Notes: generated from the letters alone by a model not told the origin. A DNA stretch of 64,000 bases from Streptomyces lincolnensis (GCF_021173675.1 NZ_JAIHON010000011.1:1-64000), one strand, 5' to 3'. Positions 50,888-59,359 are shown, counted from the first letter of the stretch. Program-made: numbers and translations.

Positions 50888-52323
50888 ACCCCGCCGAGCT
50901 GTGCTTCCGCACCGCCACCGACCTCGCCGCCGCCGTGCGGCGCCGCGAGCTCTCCGCCCGCGAGGTCGTCACCGCCCATCTCGAACAGATCGAGCGGGTC
51001 GATCCGTCGGTGAACGCGATCGTCACCCTCGTCGCCGACCGGGCGCTGGAGGAGGCCGCCGCGGCGGACGAGCGTCTGGTGTCGGGGGCGGAACCGGGCC
51101 CTCTGCACGGGCTGCCCGTCGCGCACAAGGACCTCCACGACACCGCGGGCATCCGCACCACGTACGGCTCACCCATGTTCGCCGACCACATACCGACCCG
51201 GGATCATCTGGTCGTCGAACGTCTCAGGGCGGCGGGCGCGATCACCATCGGCAAGACCAACGTGCCCGAACTCGGCATGGGTTCGCACACCGTCAACCCG
51301 GTCTTCGGCGCCACCCGCAATCCCTACGACCTCTCCCGCAGCGCGGGCGGCAGCAGCGGCGGCGCGGGAGCGGCCCTGGCCGCCGGCCTGCAGCCGATCG
51401 CCGACGGCAGCGACACCGGCGGCTCGCTGCGCAACCCGGCGTCCTTCAACAACGTGGTCGGCCTGCGCCCCTCCCCCGGCCGGGTCCCGTCCTGGCCCGA
51501 CAAGGCGCCGTGGGGACAGCTGTCGGTCAAGGGCCCCATGGCCCGCACGGTCACCGATGTCGCCCTGACCCTGTCGGTGCTGGCCGGCCCCGATCCGCGC
51601 AGCCCGCTCGCCCTGGAGACGCCAGGGTCCGCCTTCACCGGCGGCCTGGACAGCGACGTCCGGGGCCTGCGGGTCGCCTGGTCGCCCGACCTGGGCGGGA
51701 GCGTGCCGGTCGACGCCGAGGTGCGGGACGTGGTGCGCGGCGCGGTGGAGGTGTTCGCGGCGCTGGGCTGCGAGGTCGAGGAGACCTGCCCGGACCTGTC
51801 CGGCGCCGACGAGGCGTTCCTGCTCCAGCGCGCCTGGCAGATGGAACTCGCCTACGGCCCCCTGCTCGACGAACACCGGCAGCGCATGTCCCCCGACGTG
51901 GTCTGGAACATCGAGGAGGGCCGCAAACTCGCCGGCCCCGACCTGGGCCGCGCCCAGCTCCTCCAGGCCGAGATCTTCCACCGGGTACGGGAGTTCTTCC
52001 AGCGCTACGACCTTCTGCTGCTGCCGGTGAGCCAGGTGGCGCCCTTCGCCGTCGAACTCGCCCACCCCGCCTCGGTGGACGGCACCGCGATGGAGACGTA
52101 TCTGGACTGGATGCGCTCCGCCTACCTGATCACGATGACCGGCTGCCCGGCGCTGTCGGTCCCGGCCGGCTTCACCCCGGCGGGACTGCCGGTCGGCGTC
52201 CAGCTGGTGGGGCCGCACCGGCGGGACCTGGCGGTGCTGCGGGCCGGGTACGCCTTCGAGCAGGCGACGCTCGTCGGCGAGCGCAGGCCCGCCGTGGCGA
52301 CGGCGGACGGGGTCCGGCCGTGA
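50884..52323 (+). CDS. amidase (amidase-signature family)
   Basis: A 479-residue amidase with the Ser-cisSer-Lys triad: Lys in GLPVAHKDLHDTAG, cis-Ser in SAGGSSGGAGAALAAGL and nucleophile Ser in DGSDTGGSLRNPASF. These enzymes hydrolyse amides or N-acyl bonds. The GTG overlaps the transporter stop and the protein stop overlaps the dehydrogenase start, so all three are translated together. Its likely role is to release an amino acid from an imported amide. It is distinct from GatA because no GatB/C partners occur. Confidence 0.87.
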   Translation: MNPAELCFRTATDLAAAVRRRELSAREVVTAHLEQIERVDPSVNAIVTLVADRALEEAAAADERLVSGAEPGPLHGLPVAHKDLHDTAGIRTTYGSPMFADHIPTRDHLVVERLRAAGAITIGKTNVPELGMGSHTVNPVFGATRNPYDLSRSAGGSSGGAGAALAAGLQPIADGSDTGGSLRNPASFNNVVGLRPSPGRVPSWPDKAPWGQLSVKGPMARTVTDVALTLSVLAGPDPRSPLALETPGSAFTGGLDSDVRGLRVAWSPDLGGSVPVDAEVRDVVRGAVEVFAALGCEVEETCPDLSGADEAFLLQRAWQMELAYGPLLDEHRQRMSPDVVWNIEEGRKLAGPDLGRAQLLQAEIFHRVREFFQRYDLLLLPVSQVAPFAVELAHPASVDGTAMETYLDWMRSAYLITMTGCPALSVPAGFTPAGLPVGVQLVGPHRRDLAVLRAGYAFEQATLVGERRPAVATADGVRP

Positions 52324-53561
52324 GCCCGCGCAGCGCCGTCGTGGTCGGCGCGGGCATGGCGGGGCTGGCGACCGCCTGGTTCCTCCAGGAGGCGGGGGTC
52401 GAGGTCACCGTGGTCGACCGGGAGGGCGTGGCGGCCGGGGCGTCCTGGGGCAACGCGGGCTGGCTGTCCCCCGCCCTGACCGTCCCGCTCCCCGAACCGG
52501 CCGCCCTGAAGCTGGGCCTGCGCACCCTGCTCTCCCCCGCCTCCCCGGTCTACGTCCCTCCGCGCGCGGACCTCCGGCTGGCCCGTTTCCTGCTGGCGTT
52601 CACCCGCAACTGCACCCACCGGCACTGGCGGGTGGCCATGTCCGCGCTCGCCGCGCTCAACCGCGGGGCGCTGTCGGCGTACGACGAACTGGCCGAGGGC
52701 GGGATCGCCGAGCCGACCCGCGCGGGCGACCCGTGCCTGCTCGCGTTCACCTCCCCGGCCGGGCGTGCCGCGCTCGTCGCGGAGCTGGACGCGGTGCGCT
52801 CGGCGGGCCAGGACGTCGCCTACGACCTGCTCACCGGGGCCGAGGCCCGCGAGCAGGAGCCGGCGCTCTCGGCCCGCGTCGACGCGGGCGTCCTCCTGCA
52901 CGGCCAGCGGCATCTGAATCCCGGGGCGTACGTCGCGGCGCTGGCCGACGCGGTGCGGGACCGGGGCGGCAAGGTCCTCACGGGCCTGGAGGTCACCCGG
53001 GTCCGGGACTTGGGCTCGGACGTCGTCGTCCTGAGCTCCGACGGCACCTCTCTGCGGGCCGACGCAGCCGTCCTGGCCCCGGGTGCCCGGCTCGGCCGGC
53101 TGGCCGCGCCCTTCGGGGTGCGCACCCCGGTGCAGTCCGGGCGCGGCTACAGCTTCAGCCTGCCCGCGGAGGGGCTGCCCGGCCGGCCCACGTACTTCGC
53201 CGAGCAGCGGGTGGTCTGCACTCCGCTCGGGGACCGGGTGCGGGTGGCGGGCATGATGGAGTTCACGGCACCGGACCGGCCCGCCGATCCCCGTCGTATC
53301 GAGGCGATCGTCGCCGCGGCCCGTGCACTGCTCCCCGCGGCCGACTTCGACCGCCGTACCGACGCATGGGCCGGCCCGCGTCCGTGCACCGCCGACGGTC
53401 TGCCCCTGGTCGGCCCGACCCGCTCGCCCCGCGTCCACGTCTGCGGCGGCCACGGCATGTGGGGCATCGCCCTGGGACCGCTGAGCGGCAAGCTGCTGGC
53501 GGAGTCGATCGTCACCGGGCGCCCGGCCCCCGAGCTGACGCCGCTGCACCCACTGCGATGA
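52320..53561 (+). CDS. FAD-dependent D-amino-acid dehydrogenase/oxidoreductase (DadA-like)
   Basis: A 413-residue flavoenzyme. FAD Rossmann motif VVVGAGMAGLATAWFLQEAG at the N-terminus, AGASWGNAGWLSPA as the DadA-like second signature and RPCTADGLPLVGP with HVCGGHGMWGIALGPLSGKLLAE at the C-terminus. It would oxidise the amino acid released by the amidase, giving a keto acid. The GTG start overlaps the amidase stop (GTGA). Last gene of a three-gene operon controlled by the divergent Lrp-like regulator. Glycine-oxidase-like substrate choices are also possible. Confidence 0.85.
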   Translation: MSPRSAVVVGAGMAGLATAWFLQEAGVEVTVVDREGVAAGASWGNAGWLSPALTVPLPEPAALKLGLRTLLSPASPVYVPPRADLRLARFLLAFTRNCTHRHWRVAMSALAALNRGALSAYDELAEGGIAEPTRAGDPCLLAFTSPAGRAALVAELDAVRSAGQDVAYDLLTGAEAREQEPALSARVDAGVLLHGQRHLNPGAYVAALADAVRDRGGKVLTGLEVTRVRDLGSDVVVLSSDGTSLRADAAVLAPGARLGRLAAPFGVRTPVQSGRGYSFSLPAEGLPGRPTYFAEQRVVCTPLGDRVRVAGMMEFTAPDRPADPRRIEAIVAAARALLPAADFDRRTDAWAGPRPCTADGLPLVGPTRSPRVHVCGGHGMWGIALGPLSGKLLAESIVTGRPAPELTPLHPLR

Positions 53562-53735
53562 GAACAGGGTGAGAAACATGACGACGGACCCGCCAACCAA
53601 CCACCAACCGGCCGCCGAGCAGAGGTAGTTGGGGCGGATGGTTCACATGAGTCGCTCCTCGGGGCATAACGTGGGCTTCCACGACTGGTGTTCGACGGTT
53701 CGTGGTTCTCCCTCTACGTACACGCAGGAGCGTCC

Positions 53736-54551
53736 ATGACTGATGAGGCAGCCAACTCCGCGCAGGAGGCGTTCGCCAAGATCGACACGTCTGTGCCGCA
53801 GTCGGCCCGGATCTGGAACTACTGGCTGGGAGGGAAGGACAACTACGAGGTCGACCGGGTGGCCGGCGACGCCTTCCGCGAGATCTTCCCCGGCATCGAG
53901 ACCGGAGCCCGCGCCGCCCGCTACTTCCTGGCCCGCGCGGTCCGTCATCTGGCCGCGGAGGAGGGCATCCGGCAGTTCCTGGACATCGGCACCGGACTGC
54001 CCAACGTCGACAACACCCACCAGATCGCCCAGCGGGTGGCCCCGGACAGCCGGATCGTCTACGTCGACAACGACCCGCTGGTCCTGGCCCACGCCCGCGC
54101 GCTGCTCACCAGCACACCGGAAGGCGTCACCAACTACGTCGACGCCGACCTGCGCGACCCCAGCACCATCCTGCGGGAGGCCGCGAAGACGCTGGACTTC
54201 GACCGGCCCGTCGCCCTCATGCTGATGGGCATCCTGGGCCACATCGAGGACCATGACGAGGCGCGCTCCATCGTGCGGGAACTCGTGGCCGGCCTGCCCT
54301 CAGGCAGCTTCCTCGTGCAGTACGACAGCACCAGCACCAGCGAGGACTACGTCACGGCCATCCAGCAGTACAACGAGGGCGGCTCGATCCCGTACATCCT
54401 GCGCAGCCCCGAGGAGATCGCGCGCTACTTCGACGGGCTGGAACTGCTCGAACCGGGCGTGACGTCGTGCTCGCGCTGGCGTCCCGACACGGCGGCCCTT
54501 GACCTGCCCGCCGAGGTGCATCAGTACGGTGGGGTGGCCCTCAAGCGCTGA
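53736..54551 (+). CDS. SAM-dependent methyltransferase (DUF574 family)
   Basis: A 271-residue protein of the DUF574 family common in Streptomyces. SARIWNYWLGGKDNYEVDR is the hallmark N-terminus; IRQFLDIGTGLPNVDNTHQIAQ (SAM-binding loop) and IVYVDNDPLVLAHARALL follow. The biochemical substrate is not known; members are often next to HTH/DUF5753 regulators, as here (converging gene at 54616). The ATG at 53736 has AGGAG 6 bp upstream. Confidence 0.85.
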   Translation: MTDEAANSAQEAFAKIDTSVPQSARIWNYWLGGKDNYEVDRVAGDAFREIFPGIETGARAARYFLARAVRHLAAEEGIRQFLDIGTGLPNVDNTHQIAQRVAPDSRIVYVDNDPLVLAHARALLTSTPEGVTNYVDADLRDPSTILREAAKTLDFDRPVALMLMGILGHIEDHDEARSIVRELVAGLPSGSFLVQYDSTSTSEDYVTAIQQYNEGGSIPYILRSPEEIARYFDGLELLEPGVTSCSRWRPDTAALDLPAEVHQYGGVALKR

Positions 54552-54615
54552 GCAGGGCCGCCGGGCCGGGGGGGGCAGGTCTCCCGTCGGATGTCGACTG
54601 AGATCTCCCGTCGGT

Positions 54616-55527
54616 TCAGGTCTCCTGGAGGATGCGGTGCAGGATCGTAGGGGTCTCGTCCGGTGATTCGGCCTCGACGACCAGGCGGTTCATGACGTCC
54701 CAGTAGCACTCGATCTCGGCCGGCCGGTCCGGATAGAGAGCGGTGGTGAGTTGTTCGAGGTAGACGACGTCGGGCAACTCGCCGCCGGGCAGACGCAGGA
54801 TGGTGACCGGACCGGCCTCGCCCGCGTGGGCGCCGGCGTGGAACGGCAGGACCTGCACCGAGACCTGCGGGAGCCGGCAGATCTCGATCAGGTGCCGGAG
54901 CTGCTCGCGCATGACACGGGCGCCGCCCACCGGTCGGCGCAGTGCCGCCTCGTCGATCACCGCCCACAGCTGGGCCGGTGACGGCCGGTCCAGGATCCGC
55001 TGCCGTGTCGTCCGCAGGGTGACCCGCCGGTCGATCTCCTCCGCGGGAGCGTCCGGGTGGGCGAGGCGGATGGAGGCGCGCGCGTAGTCGGGGGTCTGGA
55101 GCAGGGCGGGAACCCGCTGCACCTCGAAGCAGCGGATGAGGCTCGCGGCCTGTTCGGCCCCGAGGTACGTCTGCGTCCAGGCGGGCACGATGTCGTTGTA
55201 GTACTGCCACCAGGCGGGGGTGTTGGCCTGGTCCACCAGCGCCATCAACGTGGCGCGTTCGGCGTCGTCCGTGACGTCGTAGAAGGTCAGCAGATCGGCC
55301 ACGTCACGCGGTTTGAACCGGTGGCGGCCCGCCTCCATGCGGCTGATCTTGGACCGGGAGGACCGGATGACCTGTCCCGCGGCCGCACGGGAGACGTCCC
55401 GTTCCTCCCGCAGCCGGCGTAACCGTGCTCCCAGGACCAGGCGCGGCACCATGGGGCCGGCCGACCGGCCGTCCAGAGAGTCGCCGAGGAGGGGTGATGG
55501 TGTAAGTGCGGCCTCTTTGGTGCCCAT
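54616..55527 (-). CDS. XRE-family regulator with DUF5753 domain
   Basis: A 303-residue protein. HTH LVLGARLRRLREERDVSRAAAGQVIRSSRSKISRMEAG lies near residues 30-68, then the DUF5753 domain (LGAEQAASLIRCFEVQRVPALLQTPDYARA ... QVSVQVLPFHAGAHAG) to the end. These usually sit beside a short DUF397 gene; here none is present and the neighbour is a DUF574 methyltransferase gene. ATG at 55527, with a long polar leader before the HTH. Cytoplasmic; ligand unknown. Confidence 0.87.
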   Translation of the reverse strand: MGTKEAALTPSPLLGDSLDGRSAGPMVPRLVLGARLRRLREERDVSRAAAGQVIRSSRSKISRMEAGRHRFKPRDVADLLTFYDVTDDAERATLMALVDQANTPAWWQYYNDIVPAWTQTYLGAEQAASLIRCFEVQRVPALLQTPDYARASIRLAHPDAPAEEIDRRVTLRTTRQRILDRPSPAQLWAVIDEAALRRPVGGARVMREQLRHLIEICRLPQVSVQVLPFHAGAHAGEAGPVTILRLPGGELPDVVYLEQLTTALYPDRPAEIECYWDVMNRLVVEAESPDETPTILHRILQET

Positions 55528-55587
55528 GGGCCTTCTTTCCGCGACGAACGCAACGCTCTACACATACAAGCACGGTGGCCGGCCATC

Positions 55588-56442
55588 CTAGGGGCTGTCC
55601 TGTACATGATCTTGGATTGTGGCGGCCACGGAGGCGAGCAGCGCCAGTTTGTCGGCGTCGTCGGTGCCGGGATCCGGGTGGTGGACGACCAGCGTCTGGC
55701 CTGCCGTACCACCGATACCCAAGCGCTCCCGGTTCAGTCGGAGGCGACCGACCTGGGGGTGGTCCAGGTACTTGGGTTCGCCTTCGCACGCCTCCACGTC
55801 GTGGCGGGCCCAGAGCCGGCTGAAGTGGGGGCTGGCGAGGGAGAGTTCGCCGACGAGTTCGATGAACCGGGGGTCGTCGGTGTCGGTGCCGACGGACTGG
55901 CGGAAGCCGGCGACCATGCCTCCGGCGGCGTCCCTCCAGTCCGGGTGGAGGGCCTGCTCGGCGGGGTCGAGGAACAGGTCCCGCAGGCGGTTGCCTCCCG
56001 GCACGAGGCGCGGTGACAGCGTGGTCGCCAGGGCGTTGGCGGCGAGGACGTCGAAGTAGCGCCCCTCCACGATCGCCGGCAGCGGGAGGGAGGCGACGAG
56101 CTTGGCGATGCCCTCGGGCACGGTCTCCTTCCGGGGCCGGGGCCTGGACCGGCGCCGACGGGAGGTACCGGCGCCGAGGCGCAACAGGTGAGCCGTCGCG
56201 TCCTCGTCCAGTCGGAGCACGCGGGCGAGCGATTCCAGGACCTGCGCGGAGGGGTTGCGGTCGCGGCCCTGTTCCAGGCGCAGGTAGTAGTCGGCGCTGA
56301 TGCCGGCGAGCATCGCGACCTCTTCCCGGCGCAGGCCCGGTACCCGCCGCGTCCCCACCACCGGAATGCCGGCCTGTTCCGGAGAGACGAGTTCACGGCG
56401 GGCGCGTACGTAGTCGCCCAGCGGGTTGGGTTCGCCGGTCAT
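55588..56442 (-). CDS. MmyB-type XRE regulator
   Basis: A 284-residue regulator with N-terminal HTH (RRVPGLRREEVAMLAGISADYYLRLEQGRDRNPS) and a C-terminal MmyB-like ligand-binding PAS-type domain (LPAIVEGRYFDVLAANALATTLSPRL, RFIELVGELSLASPHFSRLWARHDV, GTAGQTLVVHHPDPGTDD). MmyB-like regulators usually control an adjacent divergent oxidoreductase or hydrolase and may bind fatty acids. Here the divergent neighbour is the alpha/beta hydrolase at 56624. ATG at 56442 with GGTGGCGAG upstream. Confidence 0.88.
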   Translation of the reverse strand: MTGEPNPLGDYVRARRELVSPEQAGIPVVGTRRVPGLRREEVAMLAGISADYYLRLEQGRDRNPSAQVLESLARVLRLDEDATAHLLRLGAGTSRRRRSRPRPRKETVPEGIAKLVASLPLPAIVEGRYFDVLAANALATTLSPRLVPGGNRLRDLFLDPAEQALHPDWRDAAGGMVAGFRQSVGTDTDDPRFIELVGELSLASPHFSRLWARHDVEACEGEPKYLDHPQVGRLRLNRERLGIGGTAGQTLVVHHPDPGTDDADKLALLASVAATIQDHVQDSP

Positions 56443-56623
56443 CTCGCCACCGTAGTACGCACGGCCGCCCGCGTGCCTGGTCCTGTCACCCCCAGGACCA
56501 CGGGGGCCCTGGCTCGGTCGGGGCACGGGCGACAAGCCTGGCCGTCGGCCCGCCGGGCGGACAGGTACCGCTCACCCGACCCGTCGCGGCCGGACACGGC
56601 GGAGCACAGCGAGGAGCACGACC

Positions 56624-57349
56624 ATGACGACGTATCTGCTGGTGCACGGCGCCTGGCACAGCGGGCGGTGCTGGGAGAGGGTGGTCCCGCTGCTGGCGTC
56701 GGCCGGACACCGGGTGCTCGCACCGTCGCTGACCGGCTACGGGGACACGGCGCATCTGCTCAGCCGCGACATCGGGCTCGACACGCACGTCGACGACATC
56801 GTCGGTCTGATCGCCGGGCAGGACCTCACCGAGGTGGTCCTCGTGGGACACAGCTACGCCGGGCTGGTGATCTCGTCGGCGGCCAACCGTGTCCCGGACC
56901 GGGTCGCGCGGCTGGTGTACCTCGACGCGATGGTCCCGGAGGACGGCGAGAGCGCGGCCGATGTCCTGCCCGTCACCCAGGACCTGATCGACCGCGCCGA
57001 GAAGTCCGAGAGCGGCTGGCGGGTTCCGCCGCTCCCCGAAATGCCGCCGCCCGCCGGTCTGTTCGGGGTCACCGACCCGGCGGACGTCGCCTGGCTGCGC
57101 TCGATGCTGTCGGACCACCCGGTGCGCTGCCTGCGGCAACCGGTCCGGCTGGACAACCCGGCCGTGCGCGCGATCCCCCGGACGCACATCCACTGTGTCA
57201 CCGGCAAGCCCGAAGGCTTCGCCCGGCGTCCCGTCCCCGCGTTGCAGCCCAACGGCGCCCCGGCGCAGGTGTGGGAGTTGGAGACCGGCCACGACTGCAT
57301 GATCACCATGCCGGCCGAGCTCACCGAACTCCTGCTCGGGCTCGGGTAG
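56624..57349 (+). CDS. alpha/beta hydrolase (methylesterase/hydroxynitrile-lyase-like)
   Basis: A 241-residue hydrolase with the small-lipid esterase pattern: TTYLLVHGAWHSGRCWERVVPLL, nucleophile elbow VLVGHSYAGLVISSAA (G-x-S-x-G), YLDAMVPEDGE and late catalytic His in ELETGHDCMITMPAEL. Similar to plant methyl-ester hydrolases and salicylate-type esterases. It is divergent from, and probably controlled by, the MmyB-type regulator. GAGGAGCACGACC precedes the ATG. Substrate unknown. Confidence 0.87.
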   Translation: MTTYLLVHGAWHSGRCWERVVPLLASAGHRVLAPSLTGYGDTAHLLSRDIGLDTHVDDIVGLIAGQDLTEVVLVGHSYAGLVISSAANRVPDRVARLVYLDAMVPEDGESAADVLPVTQDLIDRAEKSESGWRVPPLPEMPPPAGLFGVTDPADVAWLRSMLSDHPVRCLRQPVRLDNPAVRAIPRTHIHCVTGKPEGFARRPVPALQPNGAPAQVWELETGHDCMITMPAELTELLLGLG

Positions 57350-57379
57350 GTGGGGACGCGGGGGGGCAGGCGTGCGGGC

Positions 57380-57441
57380 GGTGTCCGGTCCGTACGTCGG
57401 TCAGGCGGGCGGTGTCCGGTCCGTGCGTCGGTCAGGCGGGC
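57380..57441 (-). repeat. 31-bp direct duplication across the flavoprotein stop codon
   Basis: Two copies (57380-57410 and 57411-57441) differ at one position. The second contains the stop codon (57432-57434) and last codons of the flavoprotein gene on the minus strand; the first lies downstream, so a gene end was duplicated. Confidence 0.9.
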
Positions 57442-58592
57442 GCCGCGGTGGCCTTCCAGTGCCGCAGCAGGCCGGTGACCGCCTGGCGGCCGGCGCGGTT
57501 GGCGCCGACGGTGGACTGGGACGGCCCGAACCCGACCAGGTGCACCCGGGGTTCGCCGGCCACCTGGGTGCCGCGCATGGTGATCCCGCCGAGTTCGTTG
57601 CGCAGCCGCAGGGGGTCCAGGTGTGCCAGGGCGGCCTTGAAGCCCGTGGCCCACAGGATGGCGTCGACCGGTGTGAAGGAGCCGTCCGCCTCGCGGACGC
57701 CGCCCGGCTCGACGGCGGTGAACATGGGACGCCGTTCGAGTGCCCCGCGCTCCTTCGCCGCCAACGCGTACGGTGTCCAGGCCAGTTCGGTGTAGGAGAC
57801 GACGCTGCCGGTGGGCCTGCCCGCCTCGACGTCGGCGGCGACCTTGGCGACGACCTCACGGCCCTCGACCTCGGGGGCGAACCCCCCGGCGCGGAAGACC
57901 GGTTGACGGCGCGTGTACCAGAACGTGGTGGCCACGCGCGAGATCTCCTCCAGCTGCTGAAGCGCCGAGATGCCGCCGCCGACCACGGCGACCCGCAGAC
58001 CGGCGAACCGGTCGGCCGAGACGTAGTCGCGGGTGTGCAGCTGGATCCCGGTGAACGTCTCCTGTCCCGGGTAGTGGGGGCGGACGGGGTTGGTCCAGGT
58101 GCCGGTGGCGTTGATGACAGCCCGGGCGGTCCAGGTCCCCGCGCTGGATTCCACCAGCAGGTCCCCGTCGGGCCGGGCGTCCACGGGCCGTACCGCGCTG
58201 ACGGTCACCGGCCGCAGGATCGGCAGGTCACTCGCCTCCTCGAAGGCGGCGAAGTAGCGCGGCACCGCCGTACGGCTGGGCTCGTCGGGGTCGACGGGAG
58301 GTTGCGGGAAGTCGGGCAGGTCGAAGATGCCGTTCACGGTGCTCATCCGCAGCGACTCCCAGCGGTGCCGCCACGCCCCGCCGGCGGCCGGTTCGGCGTC
58401 GAGCACCACGAAGGTGCGGTCGCCGTCCGGGTCGGTCAGGGCGCTGGTGAAGCCGCGCCGCTTGAGGTGGTGGCCGGCCGAGAGCCCGGACTGGCCGCCG
58501 CCTATGACCACGACGGTCGCGTGCCCACCGCCGCCCGCTCCTCGCTCGGGTTCCGCCCCTCCGCGCGGCGGGGCGAGGGTTTCGGCGGACAT
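57432..58592 (-). CDS. FAD/NAD(P)-binding monooxygenase-like flavoprotein
   Basis: A 386-residue flavoprotein. FAD motif VVVIGGGQSGLSAGHHLKRRG at the N-terminus and NAD(P) motif VAVVGGGISALQQLEEI in the middle, with IGF-type LWATGFKAALAHL near the C-terminus (ATG motif of flavin monooxygenases), similar to the TrkA/CzcO-type family. It may oxygenate small molecules or act on redox of quinones. AAGGAGGGGCC precedes the ATG at 58592. It appears monocistronic, with the small CDGSH gene 138 bp upstream on the same strand. Confidence 0.85.
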   Translation of the reverse strand: MSAETLAPPRGGAEPERGAGGGGHATVVVIGGGQSGLSAGHHLKRRGFTSALTDPDGDRTFVVLDAEPAAGGAWRHRWESLRMSTVNGIFDLPDFPQPPVDPDEPSRTAVPRYFAAFEEASDLPILRPVTVSAVRPVDARPDGDLLVESSAGTWTARAVINATGTWTNPVRPHYPGQETFTGIQLHTRDYVSADRFAGLRVAVVGGGISALQQLEEISRVATTFWYTRRQPVFRAGGFAPEVEGREVVAKVAADVEAGRPTGSVVSYTELAWTPYALAAKERGALERRPMFTAVEPGGVREADGSFTPVDAILWATGFKAALAHLDPLRLRNELGGITMRGTQVAGEPRVHLVGFGPSQSTVGANRAGRQAVTGLLRHWKATAAPA

Positions 58593-58730
58593 CGGCCCCT
58601 CCTTCGGGGGTGCGCTTGCTCAGGGGGGCGCTGCCGGGGTGGCGAGCGGCGTGGGGTCGGGGTCAGCGTGAGATCGGGATCAGCGTGATGTCGGGGTCTG
58701 GCGCGACGGGCGGGTGGGGTCGTTGACGGG

Positions 58731-58853
58731 TCACCGGCCGTACGGGCCCGAGTGGTCGCAGTACGGCTGGAGCCGGCTGCGCGAACAGCCACACAGCACG
58801 GCCCGGGTCTCGCTACGGCGGCCCTCCTCCGTCTCCAGAGAGAGCTCTCCCAC
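58731..58853 (-). CDS. 40-residue CDGSH-type iron-sulfur protein
   Basis: The reading frame just after the GNAT gene gives a 40-residue protein starting GTG 58853 and ending TGA 58731. Its C-terminal part LCGCSRSRLQPYCDHSG has the CDGSH-type ligands (C-x-C, then C-D-H-S in place of C-D-G-x-x-H), which bind a 2Fe-2S cluster. Its start lies 15 bp after the GNAT stop, in the same frame, with GGAGG immediately before it. Such CDGSH domains follow YjdJ-like GNATs. It is shorter than typical (about 70 residues) and has no N-terminal fold, so it may be a remnant. Confidence 0.6.
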   Translation of the reverse strand: MGELSLETEEGRRSETRAVLCGCSRSRLQPYCDHSGPYGR

Positions 58854-58868
58854 CGCCTCCGCGGCCGC

Positions 58869-59177
58869 TCAGTCCGTGACCTTGCTCCGGGCCTGGTACA
58901 GCAGGTCGGCGTACTCGGGGTGGCGGGCGATCCAACCCGCGTAGAAGGGGCAGGTGGCGAGCACCCGGAGTCCGGCGGCACGCGCCTCGTCGAGCGAGGT
59001 CCGGGCCAGCGCGGAGCCGATCCCCTGCCCCTCGTACTCCGGCGCCACCTCGGTGTGCAGGAACGCGATCAGCTCGGCCGTCCGGATGTACTGCGCGAAG
59101 CCCGCGACCTCGCCCGTCCCGTCGGCCCGTGCCTCGTAACGGCGCTCCTCGGGTACGTCGACGACCTTGACTGTCAC
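58869..59177 (-). CDS. small GNAT N-acetyltransferase (YjdJ-like)
   Basis: A 102-residue compact GNAT. IAFLHTEVAPEYEGQGIGSALARTSLDEARAAGLRVLATCPFYAGWIARHPEY contains the acetyl-CoA loop Q/R-x-x-G-x-G/A (YEGQGIGSAL) and the C-terminal CPF-x-x-x-W-I-x-x-H-P-E-Y signature of the YjdJ family. It is far shorter than ordinary GNATs. The GTG at 59177 has AAGGAG 6 bp upstream. The CDGSH gene is directly downstream, a pairing reported for YjdI/YjdJ-type genes. Confidence 0.85.
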   Translation of the reverse strand: MTVKVVDVPEERRYEARADGTGEVAGFAQYIRTAELIAFLHTEVAPEYEGQGIGSALARTSLDEARAAGLRVLATCPFYAGWIARHPEYADLLYQARSKVTD

Positions 59178-59239
59178 CTGTTCTCCTTGAAGCCGGCGGA
59201 TGGGCGACGGGACGCGAGCGCGAGCCGCCACAGACCTGC

Positions 59240-59284
59240 TTGATACATCAACTAAATTACTCCCATGACTGTTGACCTGTCAAC
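59240..59284. promoter_or_regulatory. two inverted repeats flanking an ATG; orphan promoter-like region
   Basis: TTGATACATCAA (59240-59251) and GTTGACCTGTCAAC (59271-59284) are two perfect inverted repeats on either side of an ATG (59265). The second sits inside codons 3-7 of an ORF that has no family match and runs into the antisense strand of the SPFH gene. It looks like an operator/promoter whose original gene has been lost. Confidence 0.45.
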
Positions 59285-59314
59285 GACTAAGCCGGTCGGG
59301 GCAGCCAACCACGC

Positions 59315-59342
59315 CTCCGGGGACGGCGTCCTCACCCCGGAG
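59315..59342 (-). terminator. hairpin terminator of the SPFH gene
   Basis: CTCCGGGG (59315-59322) and CCCCGGAG (59335-59342) are perfect arms with a 12-nt loop, 18 bp after the SPFH stop codon on the minus strand. Confidence 0.75.
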
Positions 59343-59359
59343 ACACCCGGCGGTGGGGT

